From the NCBI GenBank assembly GCA_038323965.1, contig JBBQHM010000082.1, forward strand, positions 1-10,008: DNA of 10,008 bases, read 5' to 3'. Shown here in pieces: positions 1 through 7,503 of the stretch (position 1 is its first letter; each line of letters begins with the position of its first letter). This DNA comes from JBBQHM01 sp038323965 (lineage in GTDB: Bacteria; Verrucomicrobiota; Verrucomicrobiia; Chthoniobacterales; UBA10450). The notes under the pieces were generated by a model, which was given only the letters and a program-made list of their open reading frames with translations, made no database searches and was not told where the DNA came from. Made by a program: the position numbers and the translations under genes.

Positions 1-1
1 G

Positions 2-850
2 ATCGCCGGGAAGATTGCCGAGATGGCTGGAAACGTGTTCGCGATGGAAGCGATCACCTTTTTGACTAGTGCGCTGGTCGATAAAAAAGCGGGCGATCTG
101 CGCATCGAAACCGCGATGTGCAAAATGTGGGCGACCGAAGCGACCTGGCGCATTGCCGATGAAGCGATGCAGGTGCGCGGCGGACGCGGCTACGAAACCG
201 CCGAGTCGCTCGCGGGCCGCGGCGAAGAGCCGATCGCGGTGGAGCGTTTCCTCCGCGATTGCCGCATCAATATGATCTTCGAAGGATCGAGTGAGATCAT
301 GCGCCTGTTCATCGCGCGTGAAGCGCTCGATCCGCATCTCAAGGTCGGCGGCGCGATTTTCAATACCACGCTGCCGATGTCCACGCGCATCAAGTCGATG
401 TTTGGCTCCGGCTCGTTTTATTCGCGCTGGTATCCAAAGCAATACACCAGGGCGAACCCGGGCGACCTCTCCAAACTGCACGCCGATTTGCGGCCGCACA
501 TGCAATACGGCGCACGCACGAGCAAGCGGCTGGCGCGGGGATTATTCCACGCCATGATGCGGTTCGGTCCGAAGCTCGATCGCGAGCAACTGTTGCTCTC
601 GCGCTTCTGCGGCATTGCCACCGAACTCTTTGCCATGAGCGCGACCTGCTCCTTCGCGCAGCATAAAATCGACAACGGCGAATCCGCCGCCGAAGTGCTT
701 TCCGTCGCCGACTATTTCTGCCGATCGGCCAGGATGCGGATTGACCATCATTTCGCCGGCGTTTCCGAGAACGCCGACAAGCGCGGTTACGACCTCACGC
801 AGGAATTGCTGGCCGGCAAACACGAGTCGCTACGGACGGGAATCGTGTAA
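2..850 (+). CDS. Acyl-CoA dehydrogenase, VLCAD-like, C-terminal part (5' truncated by window edge)
   Basis: This is the C-terminal 282 codons of a flavin-dependent acyl-CoA dehydrogenase, which introduces the alpha-beta double bond in acyl-CoA during beta-oxidation. The frame is open to the window edge, so the start lies outside; the ATG at 23 is internal. Family signatures are VRGGRGYE (about 175-198), then ERFLRDCRINMIFEGSSEI (about 241-297). In the family the Glu of the FEG motif (codon 281-283) is the catalytic base of VLCAD/ACAD9-type enzymes. About 180 residues follow this motif, matching the C-terminal extension of VLCAD-type enzymes and arguing against short-chain or glutaryl-CoA dehydrogenases, which end soon after it. 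It is followed by a palindromic repeat and then by lysine-catabolism genes on the same strand. Substrate chain length cannot be read from this fragment. Confidence 0.9.
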   Translation: MAGKIAEMAGNVFAMEAITFLTSALVDKKAGDLRIETAMCKMWATEATWRIADEAMQVRGGRGYETAESLAGRGEEPIAVERFLRDCRINMIFEGSSEIMRLFIAREALDPHLKVGGAIFNTTLPMSTRIKSMFGSGSFYSRWYPKQYTRANPGDLSKLHADLRPHMQYGARTSKRLARGLFHAMMRFGPKLDREQLLLSRFCGIATELFAMSATCSFAQHKIDNGESAAEVLSVADYFCRSARMRIDHHFAGVSENADKRGYDLTQELLAGKHESLRTGIV

Positions 851-858
851 CATCCACC

Positions 859-958
859 GTCATCCCGAGCGAAGTCGAGGGACCCCGCCGCGTCAGTAGC
901 GACGGCGTTCGTTACTCCGCGGGGTCCTTCGGCTCCGCTGCGCTCCGCTCAGGATAAC
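859..958. repeat. Dispersed palindrome, family A copy 1 (ATCCCGAGCGAAGTCGAGG type)
   Basis: This long imperfect inverted repeat begins 8 bases after the acyl-CoA dehydrogenase stop. The left arm is 859-887 and the right arm 920-958. The right arm is 10 bases longer because CTCCGCTGCG is tandemly expanded. A further partial right arm (GCTCCGCTGAGGATGAC) lies at 971-987. The same family recurs at 4138-4218 and 7688-7777. As RNA it would form a long hairpin at the 3' end of the upstream transcript, so it may act as a terminator or stabiliser; this is inference. The remainder of the gap up to the lat start at 1040 shows no recognisable gene or clear promoter. Confidence 0.85.
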
Positions 959-1039
959 CGAGGAGAGGGCGCTCCGCTGAGGATGACTGAGTTGAGGCCG
1001 CCCGTTTGACCACTCCACTCCTCCCAGCTACCGTCACGA

Positions 1040-2425
1040 ATGAGTATGAATTCCATGCTCACCGAGCCGGCGCGCTCCTCGGGACGCCTCTCGACTGAGA
1101 CAAATAAATCGCGCCGCATCGATGCGCCGCATGTGTTGCAGGAGCTTGAGCAGCACATCCTTATGGACGGCTTCAAGATCGTGATCGATCTCGAGAAAAG
1201 CCGCGGTTCGTATTTGTACGACGCCGTCACCGGTCATCGCCTGATCGATATGTATGGCTTCTTCGGTTCGATGCCGGTCGGTTTTAATCATCCGCATTTC
1301 GATCAGCCCGAAGTGAAAGCTGAACTCGCGCGTGCAGCCAAAACCAAGATCGCGAACTCGGATGTTTACTCGGAAGACTACGCCGAATTCGTCGAGACTT
1401 TTGCGCGGGTCGCGCCGATGCCGCCGTTAAGCCGCTATCTTTTTATCGAAGGTGGAGCACTCGCGATCGAGAACTGCCTGAAGGCCGCGATGGATTGGAA
1501 AGTTCGCAAAAACATGGCGGCCGGTCGTGGCGAACGCGGGACGGAAATTCTGCATTTCCGCCAGGCGTTTCATGGCCGCAGCGGCTACACCATGAGCCTC
1601 ACCAACACTGACCCGAAGAAGACGGATTTGTTTGCGAAGTTCAACTGGCCGCGCGTTTCGAATCCTTCAATCGATTACTCCTTAGGCGAAGACGAACGCG
1701 AGCGTGATGTGGTGGAGCGGGAGAAGAAGTCTGAGGCTGAAATCCGCCAGGTCGTGGCCGAACGCGGCACCGACATCTGTGCCATCATCATCGAGCCCAT
1801 TCAGGGCGAGGGAGGAGATAATCACTTCCGCGCAGAGTGGCTCAAGAAACTGCGCTCGATCTGCGATGAGAACGAGATGCTCCTTATTTTCGACGAAGTC
1901 CAATGCGGGCTCGGCACCACCGGCAAAGCTTGGTGCTGCCAGCATTTCGACGTTGCGCCGGACCTGATGGCATTCGGAAAAAAGGTGCAGGTCTGCGGTG
2001 TCATGGCAGGTCCGCGCCTCGACGAAGTGAAGGACAACGCCTTTCGGATGCCGTCGCGATTAAACTCAACGTGGGGCGGCAATTTTACCGACATGGTTCG
2101 GTCGAAACACTATTTGCAGATCATCGAGGCCGAGGGGCTGATCGAAAACGCCGCGACGGTCGGCGCGTATTTCGTGGAGGAGCTGCGCGCGCTGCAGTCC
2201 GAGTCCGGTGCGATCTCCGCGGTTCGCGGCCGGGGTTTATTCATCGCCTTCGACATGGCGGACGCGAAAAGCCGCGATCAATTGTGGCGCGAACTTTTTG
2301 ATGCGGGCGTGCTCGTGCTGAAGTCAGGCGAACGCGCCATCCGCTTCCGCCCGGCGCTCGACATCACCAAAGAAGTGATCGACGAAACGATCGCGATCCT
2401 GCGGCAGCATTGCCCGCGCTCATGA
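1040..2425 (+). CDS. lat: L-lysine 6-aminotransferase (lysine epsilon-aminotransferase)
   Basis: This is a PLP-dependent class III aminotransferase that moves the epsilon-amino group of L-lysine to 2-oxoglutarate, giving alpha-aminoadipic semialdehyde (in equilibrium with piperideine-6-carboxylate) and glutamate. Its 461 residues are close to the mycobacterial Lat length. Visible signatures are SRGSYLYDAVTGHRLIDMYG (about 54-73) with the following FFGSMPVGFNHP, the PLP-ring aspartate in FDEVQCGLGTTGKAW (Asp285), and AFGKKVQVCGVMAG, where Lys314 is the likely Schiff-base lysine. The FGKKxQVCG motif is typical of Lat and differs from GABA and ornithine aminotransferases. The start is uncertain: ATGs at 1040, 1046 and 1055 are in frame and none has a Shine-Dalgarno sequence; the first is used. 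The next gene supplies the following step, which supports the call. Confidence 0.9.
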   Translation: MSMNSMLTEPARSSGRLSTETNKSRRIDAPHVLQELEQHILMDGFKIVIDLEKSRGSYLYDAVTGHRLIDMYGFFGSMPVGFNHPHFDQPEVKAELARAAKTKIANSDVYSEDYAEFVETFARVAPMPPLSRYLFIEGGALAIENCLKAAMDWKVRKNMAAGRGERGTEILHFRQAFHGRSGYTMSLTNTDPKKTDLFAKFNWPRVSNPSIDYSLGEDERERDVVEREKKSEAEIRQVVAERGTDICAIIIEPIQGEGGDNHFRAEWLKKLRSICDENEMLLIFDEVQCGLGTTGKAWCCQHFDVAPDLMAFGKKVQVCGVMAGPRLDEVKDNAFRMPSRLNSTWGGNFTDMVRSKHYLQIIEAEGLIENAATVGAYFVEELRALQSESGAISAVRGRGLFIAFDMADAKSRDQLWRELFDAGVLVLKSGERAIRFRPALDITKEVIDETIAILRQHCPRS

Positions 2426-2447
2426 TGCTGCGCGAGCTGTCCTGTCC

Positions 2448-2565
2448 GGGGAGCGCACGCGGCTCGCGTGCTGGTTTCAGCGGCCTCGCTGAAACAGTCT
2501 GCCGGTATTTAAAAGTTCGCGAAGACGGGCCGCCTTCGCCTGCACGCGAGCCACGTGCGCTCCCC
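2448..2565. repeat. Complex multi-hairpin inverted-repeat element between lat and amaB
   Basis: The terminal arms 2448-2471 and 2542-2565 are reverse complements at 23 of 24 positions. The left arm holds a perfect hairpin (GCACGCG, loop GCT, CGCGTGC; 2455-2471). Between the arms are a 9-bp perfect hairpin (GTTTCAGCG, loop GCCT; 2474-2495) and a 6-bp one (GCGAAG/CTTCGC; 2519-2539). The right arm folds less well on itself. The element nearly fills the gap between the two lysine genes and ends 8 bases before the amaB start codon, so it replaces any normal ribosome-binding region. It could be a non-autonomous mobile element, a cruciform-forming repeat or a structured leader. No coding potential is seen. 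Confidence 0.8.
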
Positions 2566-2573
2566 AGGTTCTA

Positions 2574-4118
2574 ATGCGCGACGTTCTCGAGAAGCTAGGC
2601 CTGACCGAGGAGAATGCCGGTGCATTTTCCGGCGAATGGTCGGGTGGCGGTGAAGTCATCGAAAAACTTTCTCCGATCGATGGCAAACTACTCGCCCACG
2701 TGCGGACGGCCTCGGACGAAGATTACGAGCGCATTGTCACGCGCGCGCAGGAAGCATTTCTGAAATGGCGCACCACGCCCGCGCCGGTACGCGGCGAGAC
2801 GGTGCGGCAGCTGGGGAATGCATTGCGCGCAGCGAAGTCTGATCTCGCGCAGATGGTTACGATGGAGATGGGCAAAATCATCGCGGAAGGCGAAGGCGAG
2901 GTGCAGGAGATGATCGATATCTGCGACTTCGCGGTTGGTCAGTCGCGGATGCTTTATGGCCTCACCATTCAATCGGAACGCCCCAGCCATCGCCTGATGG
3001 AGCAGTGGCATCCGCTCGGGGTCATCGCAGTGATCTCTGCCTTCAATTTTCCGGTCGCGGTCTGGTCCTGGAACGCAGCGCTGGCGGCAGTCTGTGGCGA
3101 CGCGACGATTTGGAAACCGTCGGAAAAAACTCCGCTAACCGCCATCGCCGTCATCAAAATCGCCGAGCGCGTTTGCAGGAACACCGGCGTCGATCCCGCC
3201 ATTTTCTCGCTTCTGGTCGGCAACGGCCCATCGATCGGGCAAAAGCTCGCCGCCGATAAAAGGATTCCGTTGGTTTCGGCAACCGGCTCGACCCGTATGG
3301 GCTTCGAAGTTGGAAAAACGGTGCACGCGCGACTCGGCAAAAGCATTCTCGAACTCGGCGGCAACAACGCTCTCATCGTTTCAAAAAGCGCCGATCTCAA
3401 AATGGCGGTGAGCTCGATTTTCTTCGGCGCGGTCGGGACGGCGGGTCAGCGTTGCACTTCCACGCGGCGTGTCATTGCCCATCAGGCAATCGCGGACAAA
3501 TTGCGCGAGCAACTGCTCGGCGCCTACCGATCGATGCGCATTGGCAATCCGCTGGACCGCAAGACGCTGGTTGGGCCGCTCATTGATCCGGGTTCAGTCG
3601 AGAATGTTCAGCAATCGATCGCGAAGGTGAAAAACGAAGGCGGCGAAATTCTTCACGGTGGCGAAAAACTTGAAGGCGATGCGTTCGCCGGCGGCTGCTA
3701 TATGCGGCCCGCGCTGGCGACGGCGCGGCATTCCTTCGAGATCGTGAAACACGAAACTTTTGGTCCGCTGCTTTACCTGATGACCTACGATGATTTCGAT
3801 GAAGCGCTCGCGATGCACAACGATGTGCCGCAGGGCTTGAGCTCGTCGATTTTCACCAATGACATGCGTGAAGCGGAAAAGTTTCTGAGTGTGGTCGGCA
3901 GCGACTGCGGGATTGCCAATGTGAATACGGGCACGAGCGGTGCGGAAATTGGTGGCGCGTTTGGTGGCGAGAAGCAGACCGGCGGCGGCCGCGAAAGCGG
4001 TAGCGATGCCTGGAAAAGCTACATGCGCCGGCAGACCAACACGGTTAATTTTTCCACAGAGCTTCCGCTTGCGCAGGGCATCGAATTCGGAGCGGATGAG
4101 GGAAGCGCGACGGCGTGA
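2574..4118 (+). CDS. amaB: Alpha-aminoadipic semialdehyde dehydrogenase, antiquitin (ALDH7) family
   Basis: This NAD(P)-dependent aldehyde dehydrogenase oxidises alpha-aminoadipic semialdehyde (piperideine-6-carboxylate) to L-2-aminoadipate, the step after Lat. Its 514 residues match the antiquitin length. Visible residues are Asn158 in SAFNFPVAVW, the general base Glu260 in LELGGNNA, and the catalytic Cys294 in GTAGQRCTSTRR; Gln-Arg-Cys is the antiquitin pattern. The C-terminal NTGTSGAEIGGAFGGEKQTG stretch followed by GGGRESGSDAWK is also diagnostic of ALDH7. The ATG at 2574 gives the usual ALDH7 N-terminus, with no clear Shine-Dalgarno sequence and a repeat element directly upstream. Family membership is secure. 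The precise substrate is inferred from the family and from adjacency to lat. The symbol follows the Pseudomonas usage. Confidence 0.9.
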   Translation: MRDVLEKLGLTEENAGAFSGEWSGGGEVIEKLSPIDGKLLAHVRTASDEDYERIVTRAQEAFLKWRTTPAPVRGETVRQLGNALRAAKSDLAQMVTMEMGKIIAEGEGEVQEMIDICDFAVGQSRMLYGLTIQSERPSHRLMEQWHPLGVIAVISAFNFPVAVWSWNAALAAVCGDATIWKPSEKTPLTAIAVIKIAERVCRNTGVDPAIFSLLVGNGPSIGQKLAADKRIPLVSATGSTRMGFEVGKTVHARLGKSILELGGNNALIVSKSADLKMAVSSIFFGAVGTAGQRCTSTRRVIAHQAIADKLREQLLGAYRSMRIGNPLDRKTLVGPLIDPGSVENVQQSIAKVKNEGGEILHGGEKLEGDAFAGGCYMRPALATARHSFEIVKHETFGPLLYLMTYDDFDEALAMHNDVPQGLSSSIFTNDMREAEKFLSVVGSDCGIANVNTGTSGAEIGGAFGGEKQTGGGRESGSDAWKSYMRRQTNTVNFSTELPLAQGIEFGADEGSATA

Positions 4119-4137
4119 CATCGTGCAGGTTGCGGCA

Positions 4138-4218
4138 GTCATTCCGAGCGAAGCCGAGGAACCCCGTCGCCGTACGATGGGTATCGCGGCGGGGTCCTTC
4201 GACTTCGCTCAGGATGAC
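4138..4218. repeat. Dispersed palindrome, family A copy 2
   Basis: Arms 4138-4166 and 4190-4218 are reverse complements at 24 of 29 positions and belong to the same family as the copies at 859 and 7688. The element starts 20 bases after the amaB stop and ends 32 bases before the next start. An RNA hairpin here could separate the lysine genes from the downstream gene, for example by termination or end protection; this is inference. Confidence 0.85.
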
Positions 4219-4250
4219 AGAGGGATAAATTCGCGCAAAACTGTTAAGCC

Positions 4251-5636
4251 ATGACAACAGCAACTCTCGATGAAGCGAAAACGAACGCGGCGGAAACAAA
4301 CTTCGAATGGCCGCTCTGTTACGATGCGGAGAATTTCATGCTCAATCGGATCGATGATTTCATGCGGCAAAACAGCTTTGCTCGCACGCTCGCGACCCGC
4401 ATGCGCGATGAGACTGGAACGCTGATTCTGGATTGGACAGACTACCTTTTATTGCCTGCGTCGGACGAGAAGGCGGTTCGCGAAACCGGGTATACCGAAG
4501 ATCCGCTCGCGGACGCGCCGGATTCGCAAAAACAACTTTGGCATCCTCAGGCGATGTTGCCGCGCGTGCTGATCGCACCGACCAACGCGAAATATCCGCT
4601 CGGGCTCGGCATTCGCGCGGAAGACATCGCGCAATTCGCTGGCCTGCACGGAATTACAAACGAGATCGAAGGCGCGCCGCTTTCACGTTTTCGGCGAATG
4701 CTGGTGAGCGAAGCGAATGGTGCGCGGTTCGAGGTGATCGAACGGCGCGCGTATCGCGGTTACGTTTGCGCGGAGCCGGATTTGGAAGCCTATCTCGCGG
4801 CGCGCGATCTTTGGCAGGCGCGGAGACGGAAGTGGGATAACGACAGCGAGGGGATGAAAGATGGGCTTGATCGCATTACGCGAATGGTTGCCCTGGTCGG
4901 CCAGGATTTGGCGTGTCATCTCGTGTTCGAGGAAGAACGCCGTTATTGGCAAAAAAGGAATGGCGCGGGCACGGAACAGAAGCGTCGCCAGGATTCGTTA
5001 GGCCTGGGCTGGGCGAACCACGATCATCACACCTACCGCTCCTCGCGTGAGTGTTTTGTCGATCTGATCAAAGCGTGGGAGTTGCTCGGTTTCCATCGCC
5101 GCGAACGTTATTACGCGGGCAAGGAAGCCGGTTGGGGAGCACAAATTGTCGAGCAACCGGTTGAAGGGATTATCATCTTTAACGATGTCGATTTAAACCC
5201 AGACGAAGTGGACGTCGATTTTTCGCGCATGCCGCTGCCTTCGCAGCCGAAAATGGGAACAATTGGACTTTGGTGCGGGCTGCACGGCGAGAGTTTTCTA
5301 GAAGCCGGCATGCACCATCTGGAGTGCCGGTTCGATCACGCGCTGCTGCGGGAACAATTGGCGCAGGAAGGCATCAATACGATGAAGGCTTTCTCGGACT
5401 TTCCGTTTTTGAAACAGGCGTTCACGGAGGGCGAGCGCTGGCCGGTGAGTCGCGATCGCGCAGAACGTTTGCGGAAAAACGAGTCAATCACGGACGCTCA
5501 ATTTGATGAGTTCACAAAGCACGGCGCGATTGGGAGTCATCTGGAAAACTTGCAGCGCAAAGGCGGTTTCAAGGGATTCAATCAGCACGCGGTCAGTATC
5601 ATTATCGCTGAAACTGATCCGCGGAATCAGTCGTAG
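4251..5636 (+). CDS. Unrecognised 461-aa protein, possible VOC-fold metalloenzyme of the lysine cluster
   Basis: I do not recognise this protein with confidence. It is soluble, with no signal peptide or membrane segment, and rich in Trp, His and Arg. The C-terminal half has a His cluster in WANHDHHTYRSSR (His257, 259, 260), a strand-like stretch QIVEQPVEGIIIFNDVDL, a second cluster in LHGESFLEAGMHHLECRFD (His345, 355, 356; Glu347, 358), and FTEGERWPV (391-399). The order His-x-x-Thr-x-Arg followed much later by a Glu-x-Glu loop loosely recalls the DUF1338/HglS (2-oxoadipate dioxygenase/decarboxylase) members of the vicinal-oxygen-chelate fold. The N-terminal half does not match HglS as I know it. 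Position after lat and amaB would suit an enzyme handling 2-aminoadipate or 2-oxoadipate. The ATG at 4251 lacks a Shine-Dalgarno sequence, and the TAG stop lies within the next repeat. The gene looks real; the function is speculative. Confidence 0.85.
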   Translation: MTTATLDEAKTNAAETNFEWPLCYDAENFMLNRIDDFMRQNSFARTLATRMRDETGTLILDWTDYLLLPASDEKAVRETGYTEDPLADAPDSQKQLWHPQAMLPRVLIAPTNAKYPLGLGIRAEDIAQFAGLHGITNEIEGAPLSRFRRMLVSEANGARFEVIERRAYRGYVCAEPDLEAYLAARDLWQARRRKWDNDSEGMKDGLDRITRMVALVGQDLACHLVFEEERRYWQKRNGAGTEQKRRQDSLGLGWANHDHHTYRSSRECFVDLIKAWELLGFHRRERYYAGKEAGWGAQIVEQPVEGIIIFNDVDLNPDEVDVDFSRMPLPSQPKMGTIGLWCGLHGESFLEAGMHHLECRFDHALLREQLAQEGINTMKAFSDFPFLKQAFTEGERWPVSRDRAERLRKNESITDAQFDEFTKHGAIGSHLENLQRKGGFKGFNQHAVSIIIAETDPRNQS

Positions 5637-5752
5637 CTGCGACGCCCTCGTCGCAGTCAGTGTCGGCTGCGACCTGGCCGCCGTGTCGTATCGCACCTCC
5701 TTCTCGGCGAGGGCGCCGCTGGCACTTCCTGCGGCGGGGGCGCCGCAGCTAC
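5633..5752. repeat. Inverted pair of GTAG-hairpin repeats (REP/BIME-like), element B1
   Basis: The left unit is GTAG (5633-5636) followed by a perfect 8-bp hairpin CTGCGACG-CCCT-CGTCGCAG (5637-5656). The right unit is its mirror: perfect hairpin CTGCGGCG-GGGG-CGCCGCAG (5729-5748), then CTAC (5749-5752). The 30-base ends match at 25 of 30 positions as an inverted repeat. Between them lies a third partial hairpin (CGGCGAGGGCGCCG, 5705-5718). A GTAG tetranucleotide at the foot of a hairpin is the hallmark of REP elements recognised by RAYT transposases. No RAYT gene is in this window. The element occupies most of the gap before the thiolase gene. Confidence 0.8.
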
Positions 5753-5797
5753 AGTGATGACAGCGCTGTTCTCCTAGCGTAGGTAGTCTGCACCTTT

Positions 5798-7033
5798 ATG
5801 GAACCAGTTTATATTCTTGGCGGCGGTCGCACTGATTTTAAGCGTAATCTTAAAAAAGAAGGGAAGGCGCTGCGCGATCTCATTATTGAAGCGGGCCAGC
5901 AAGCGCTCGCCGATGCGAAGATCGATCCCGCGGAAATTCAGGCGGCAGCGGTCGGAAATTTTAACGCTGGCCAGTTTACCAAGCAGCTTCATCTCGGCGC
6001 GTTCATTCCGGAGATCGATCCCAAGCTGCACGGCATTCCCACGATGCACACCGAAGCAGCCTGCGCTTCTGGTTCACTCGCCGTGCTTCTGGGCGCGCAG
6101 TGGATCATGGGCGGATTCCACGATGCCGTGCTCGTGGTTGGTGCCGAGCAGCAAAAAACGATGTCCTCGCGCGATGGCTCGGACGTGCTGGGTGCGGCGG
6201 CCGACTTCGACGTTGAGCGTCCGGAATACGGCGATTTCATGTTCCCGAAATTGTTCGGACGCATCGCGCAGATTTACATCGATAAATTTGGTGCCACGCC
6301 GGAGCAATTCGCCTGGGTTGCTTACAAAAATTACGCCCACGCCAAACTGAATCCGCTCGCGCAAATGCGTGATGCGGACTTGACCTACGACTGCGCTTCA
6401 CAGGTCTCGGATAAAAATCCCAGCGTCGCACCGCCGCTCAAGGTTTCGGACTGTTCGCAGATCACCGACGGAGCCGCATCGGTCGTTCTGGTTTCAGGAA
6501 AATATTGCGACAAACACGGCATCGATAAGTCGAAGCTGCCGCAACTGCTTGGCTTCGGCAGCACCACTGATTATCTCGCGCTCGCGAAGAAGGATGCACC
6601 GACCTTTTCGACCGCGCGTAAAGCTGCGGAAAAAGCGTTCGGCATGGCGAATCTCAAGCCGCGCGATATGCACGGCGTGGAAGTCCACGATTGTTTCTCG
6701 ATCACAGAAATTTGCGCCTACGAAATCCTCGGCCTGGCTGAGCCGGGCAAAGGCGCCGAGCTCGCGATGAGCGGCGCGACCGCGCTGCCGCAGGTCCGCG
6801 GCGAACACATTAAAGGCAAAGTCGCGTGGGAAATCCCGGTGAACACCGGCGGCGGATTGATCGGCGACGGTCATCCGGTCGGCGCGACCGGTGTCCGGCA
6901 GGTGCTCGACGCGTATCAGCAGCTAACCGAGCAGTCGGGTCCGCGTCAGATCGCGGGAGCAAAGAAATTCCTGACCTTCAACATGGGCGGAAGTCTCACG
7001 ACCTCCGTCGCGATGGTGTGGGGACGGAACTAA
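5798..7033 (+). CDS. Thiolase, SCP2/SCP-x type (acetyl-CoA acyltransferase family)
   Basis: This thiolase-fold enzyme probably cleaves a 3-ketoacyl-CoA with CoA to release acetyl-CoA; it could instead be condensing. The nucleophile is Cys89 in EAACASGS. The SCP2-type HDCF motif carries His297 and Cys299, and a second catalytic His359 lies in GDGHPVGATG. The C-terminal CxG of classical thiolases is replaced by FNMGGS, as expected for SCP2-type enzymes in which the HDCF cysteine takes over. At 411 residues it is a complete thiolase with no sterol-carrier domain fused. Many bacterial members work with a DUF35 OB-fold partner encoded next door; none is seen here. The ATG at 5798 has only a weak AGGT 13 bases upstream. 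With the acyl-CoA dehydrogenase at the other end of the block it would serve beta-oxidation or the late acyl-CoA part of lysine breakdown; the exact substrate is unknown. Confidence 0.88.
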   Translation: MEPVYILGGGRTDFKRNLKKEGKALRDLIIEAGQQALADAKIDPAEIQAAAVGNFNAGQFTKQLHLGAFIPEIDPKLHGIPTMHTEAACASGSLAVLLGAQWIMGGFHDAVLVVGAEQQKTMSSRDGSDVLGAAADFDVERPEYGDFMFPKLFGRIAQIYIDKFGATPEQFAWVAYKNYAHAKLNPLAQMRDADLTYDCASQVSDKNPSVAPPLKVSDCSQITDGAASVVLVSGKYCDKHGIDKSKLPQLLGFGSTTDYLALAKKDAPTFSTARKAAEKAFGMANLKPRDMHGVEVHDCFSITEICAYEILGLAEPGKGAELAMSGATALPQVRGEHIKGKVAWEIPVNTGGGLIGDGHPVGATGVRQVLDAYQQLTEQSGPRQIAGAKKFLTFNMGGSLTTSVAMVWGRN

Positions 7034-7377
7034 GCGGCACGACGCGCAGCGGGTAGTGTCAGGATGGAGCGGCACTCCGCGATGCGTCGGCGGACACCTT
7101 CGCATTTACGACGTTCGCCGACGGCTTCACCCTCCGGCAGGCATTGGGCGCCATAGGGAGATCGAGCGGGCCGGAGCGCTGCCGTGACGCAATCGTTTGC
7201 GATGGACGCGGCCTTCAGCTTGTCGACGGTAGTAAACTTCTCGGCTTCCTCCATCAGACCATCGCGAATCGCGATGTAGGCATGAATTTCCTCGGCAGCT
7301 TCCCGGGAGGGGAGATCAGCCGGTTGAGAGCGGGTAGTTGGGGATAGGTCTTGTTTTGGGGCAAGTAGCACGAGCAC
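7030..7377 (-). CDS. Small hypothetical protein, possibly exported, four cysteines
   Basis: This - strand frame encodes 115 residues and is not a family I recognise. Codon choice in its middle and end (many GCC, GAG, CTG and ATC codons) looks like a real gene. The N-terminus is hydrophobic (MLVLLAP), and the frame is open for 11 more codons upstream (IALSVLVLLAP), giving a short signal-like stretch without an ATG; the GTG at 7377 is the best start. Residues about 30-60 are acidic and probably helical (EAAEEIHAYIAIRDGLMEEA). Four cysteines follow in the second half (NDC, QCLP, KCEG, ECRS), an even number that suits disulfides in an exported protein. Its TAG stop overlaps the thiolase TAA by two bases on the opposite strand, a convergent pair. 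The start may be damaged or non-canonical. Confidence 0.55.
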   Translation of the reverse strand: MLVLLAPKQDLSPTTRSQPADLPSREAAEEIHAYIAIRDGLMEEAEKFTTVDKLKAASIANDCVTAALRPARSPYGAQCLPEGEAVGERRKCEGVRRRIAECRSILTLPAARRAA

Positions 7378-7398
7378 AGAAAGAGCAATTTCTGTGCT
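7373..7398. promoter_or_regulatory. Perfect 10-bp inverted repeat at the start of the small - strand gene
   Basis: AGCACAGAAA (7373-7382), a 6-base loop, then TTTCTGTGCT (7389-7398) form a perfect stem. It covers the GTG start of the 115-aa gene, so it could mask initiation as RNA or bind a regulator as DNA. A second short palindrome, CCCGTTACGGG, lies just upstream of that gene at 7404-7414. No role can be proved from sequence alone. Confidence 0.4.
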
Positions 7399-7443
7399 GG
7401 ACGCCCGTTACGGGACGCGAAAATCCGGCGTGGAGTTTACCTG

Positions 7444-7463
7444 CTTTGCACCTTCGCGGTGAA
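7444..7463. repeat. CTTTGC...TTCGCGGTGAA dispersed-repeat fragment
   Basis: This 20-base stretch resembles the CTTTGCGTCTTTGCGGTGAA motif I remember as dispersed in several soil-bacterial genomes. It occurs once in this window, so recurrence cannot be shown here. It lies 40 bases before the point where the AI-2E transporter fragment becomes recognisable and may mark an insertion or deletion joint. Otherwise the interval 7378-7503 shows only the hairpins described at 7373-7398 and 7404-7414. Confidence 0.3.
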
Positions 7464-7503
7464 CACTTCCTCCATCGCGAGCGATCGAGTGCAGCGCTTT
7501 GGG

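Noticed and set aside
2..850. Glutaryl-CoA dehydrogenase for the lysine route
   Set aside because: The roughly 180-residue extension after the FEG motif is VLCAD-like; glutaryl-CoA dehydrogenase lacks it.
1040..2425. GABA, ornithine or acetylornithine aminotransferase
   Set aside because: The FGKKVQVCG active-site motif and the SRGSYLYDAVTG N-terminal pattern point to lysine 6-aminotransferase, and the neighbouring ALDH7 agrees.
3594..4142. 182-aa open frame on the - strand opposite amaB
   Set aside because: It lies wholly opposite the well-supported ALDH7 catalytic and C-terminal region, and its translation shows no recognisable family; it is a shadow of GC-rich coding sequence.
4251..5636. 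Calling this gene hglS (2-oxoadipate dioxygenase/decarboxylase)
   Set aside because: Only a loose order of His and Glu motifs agrees; the N-terminal half does not match HglS/YdcJ as I know it, so the name was not assigned.
7144..7347. 67-aa + strand frame opposite the small - strand gene
   Set aside because: The - strand frame has better codon choice and a protein-like composition; only one of the two is likely real.
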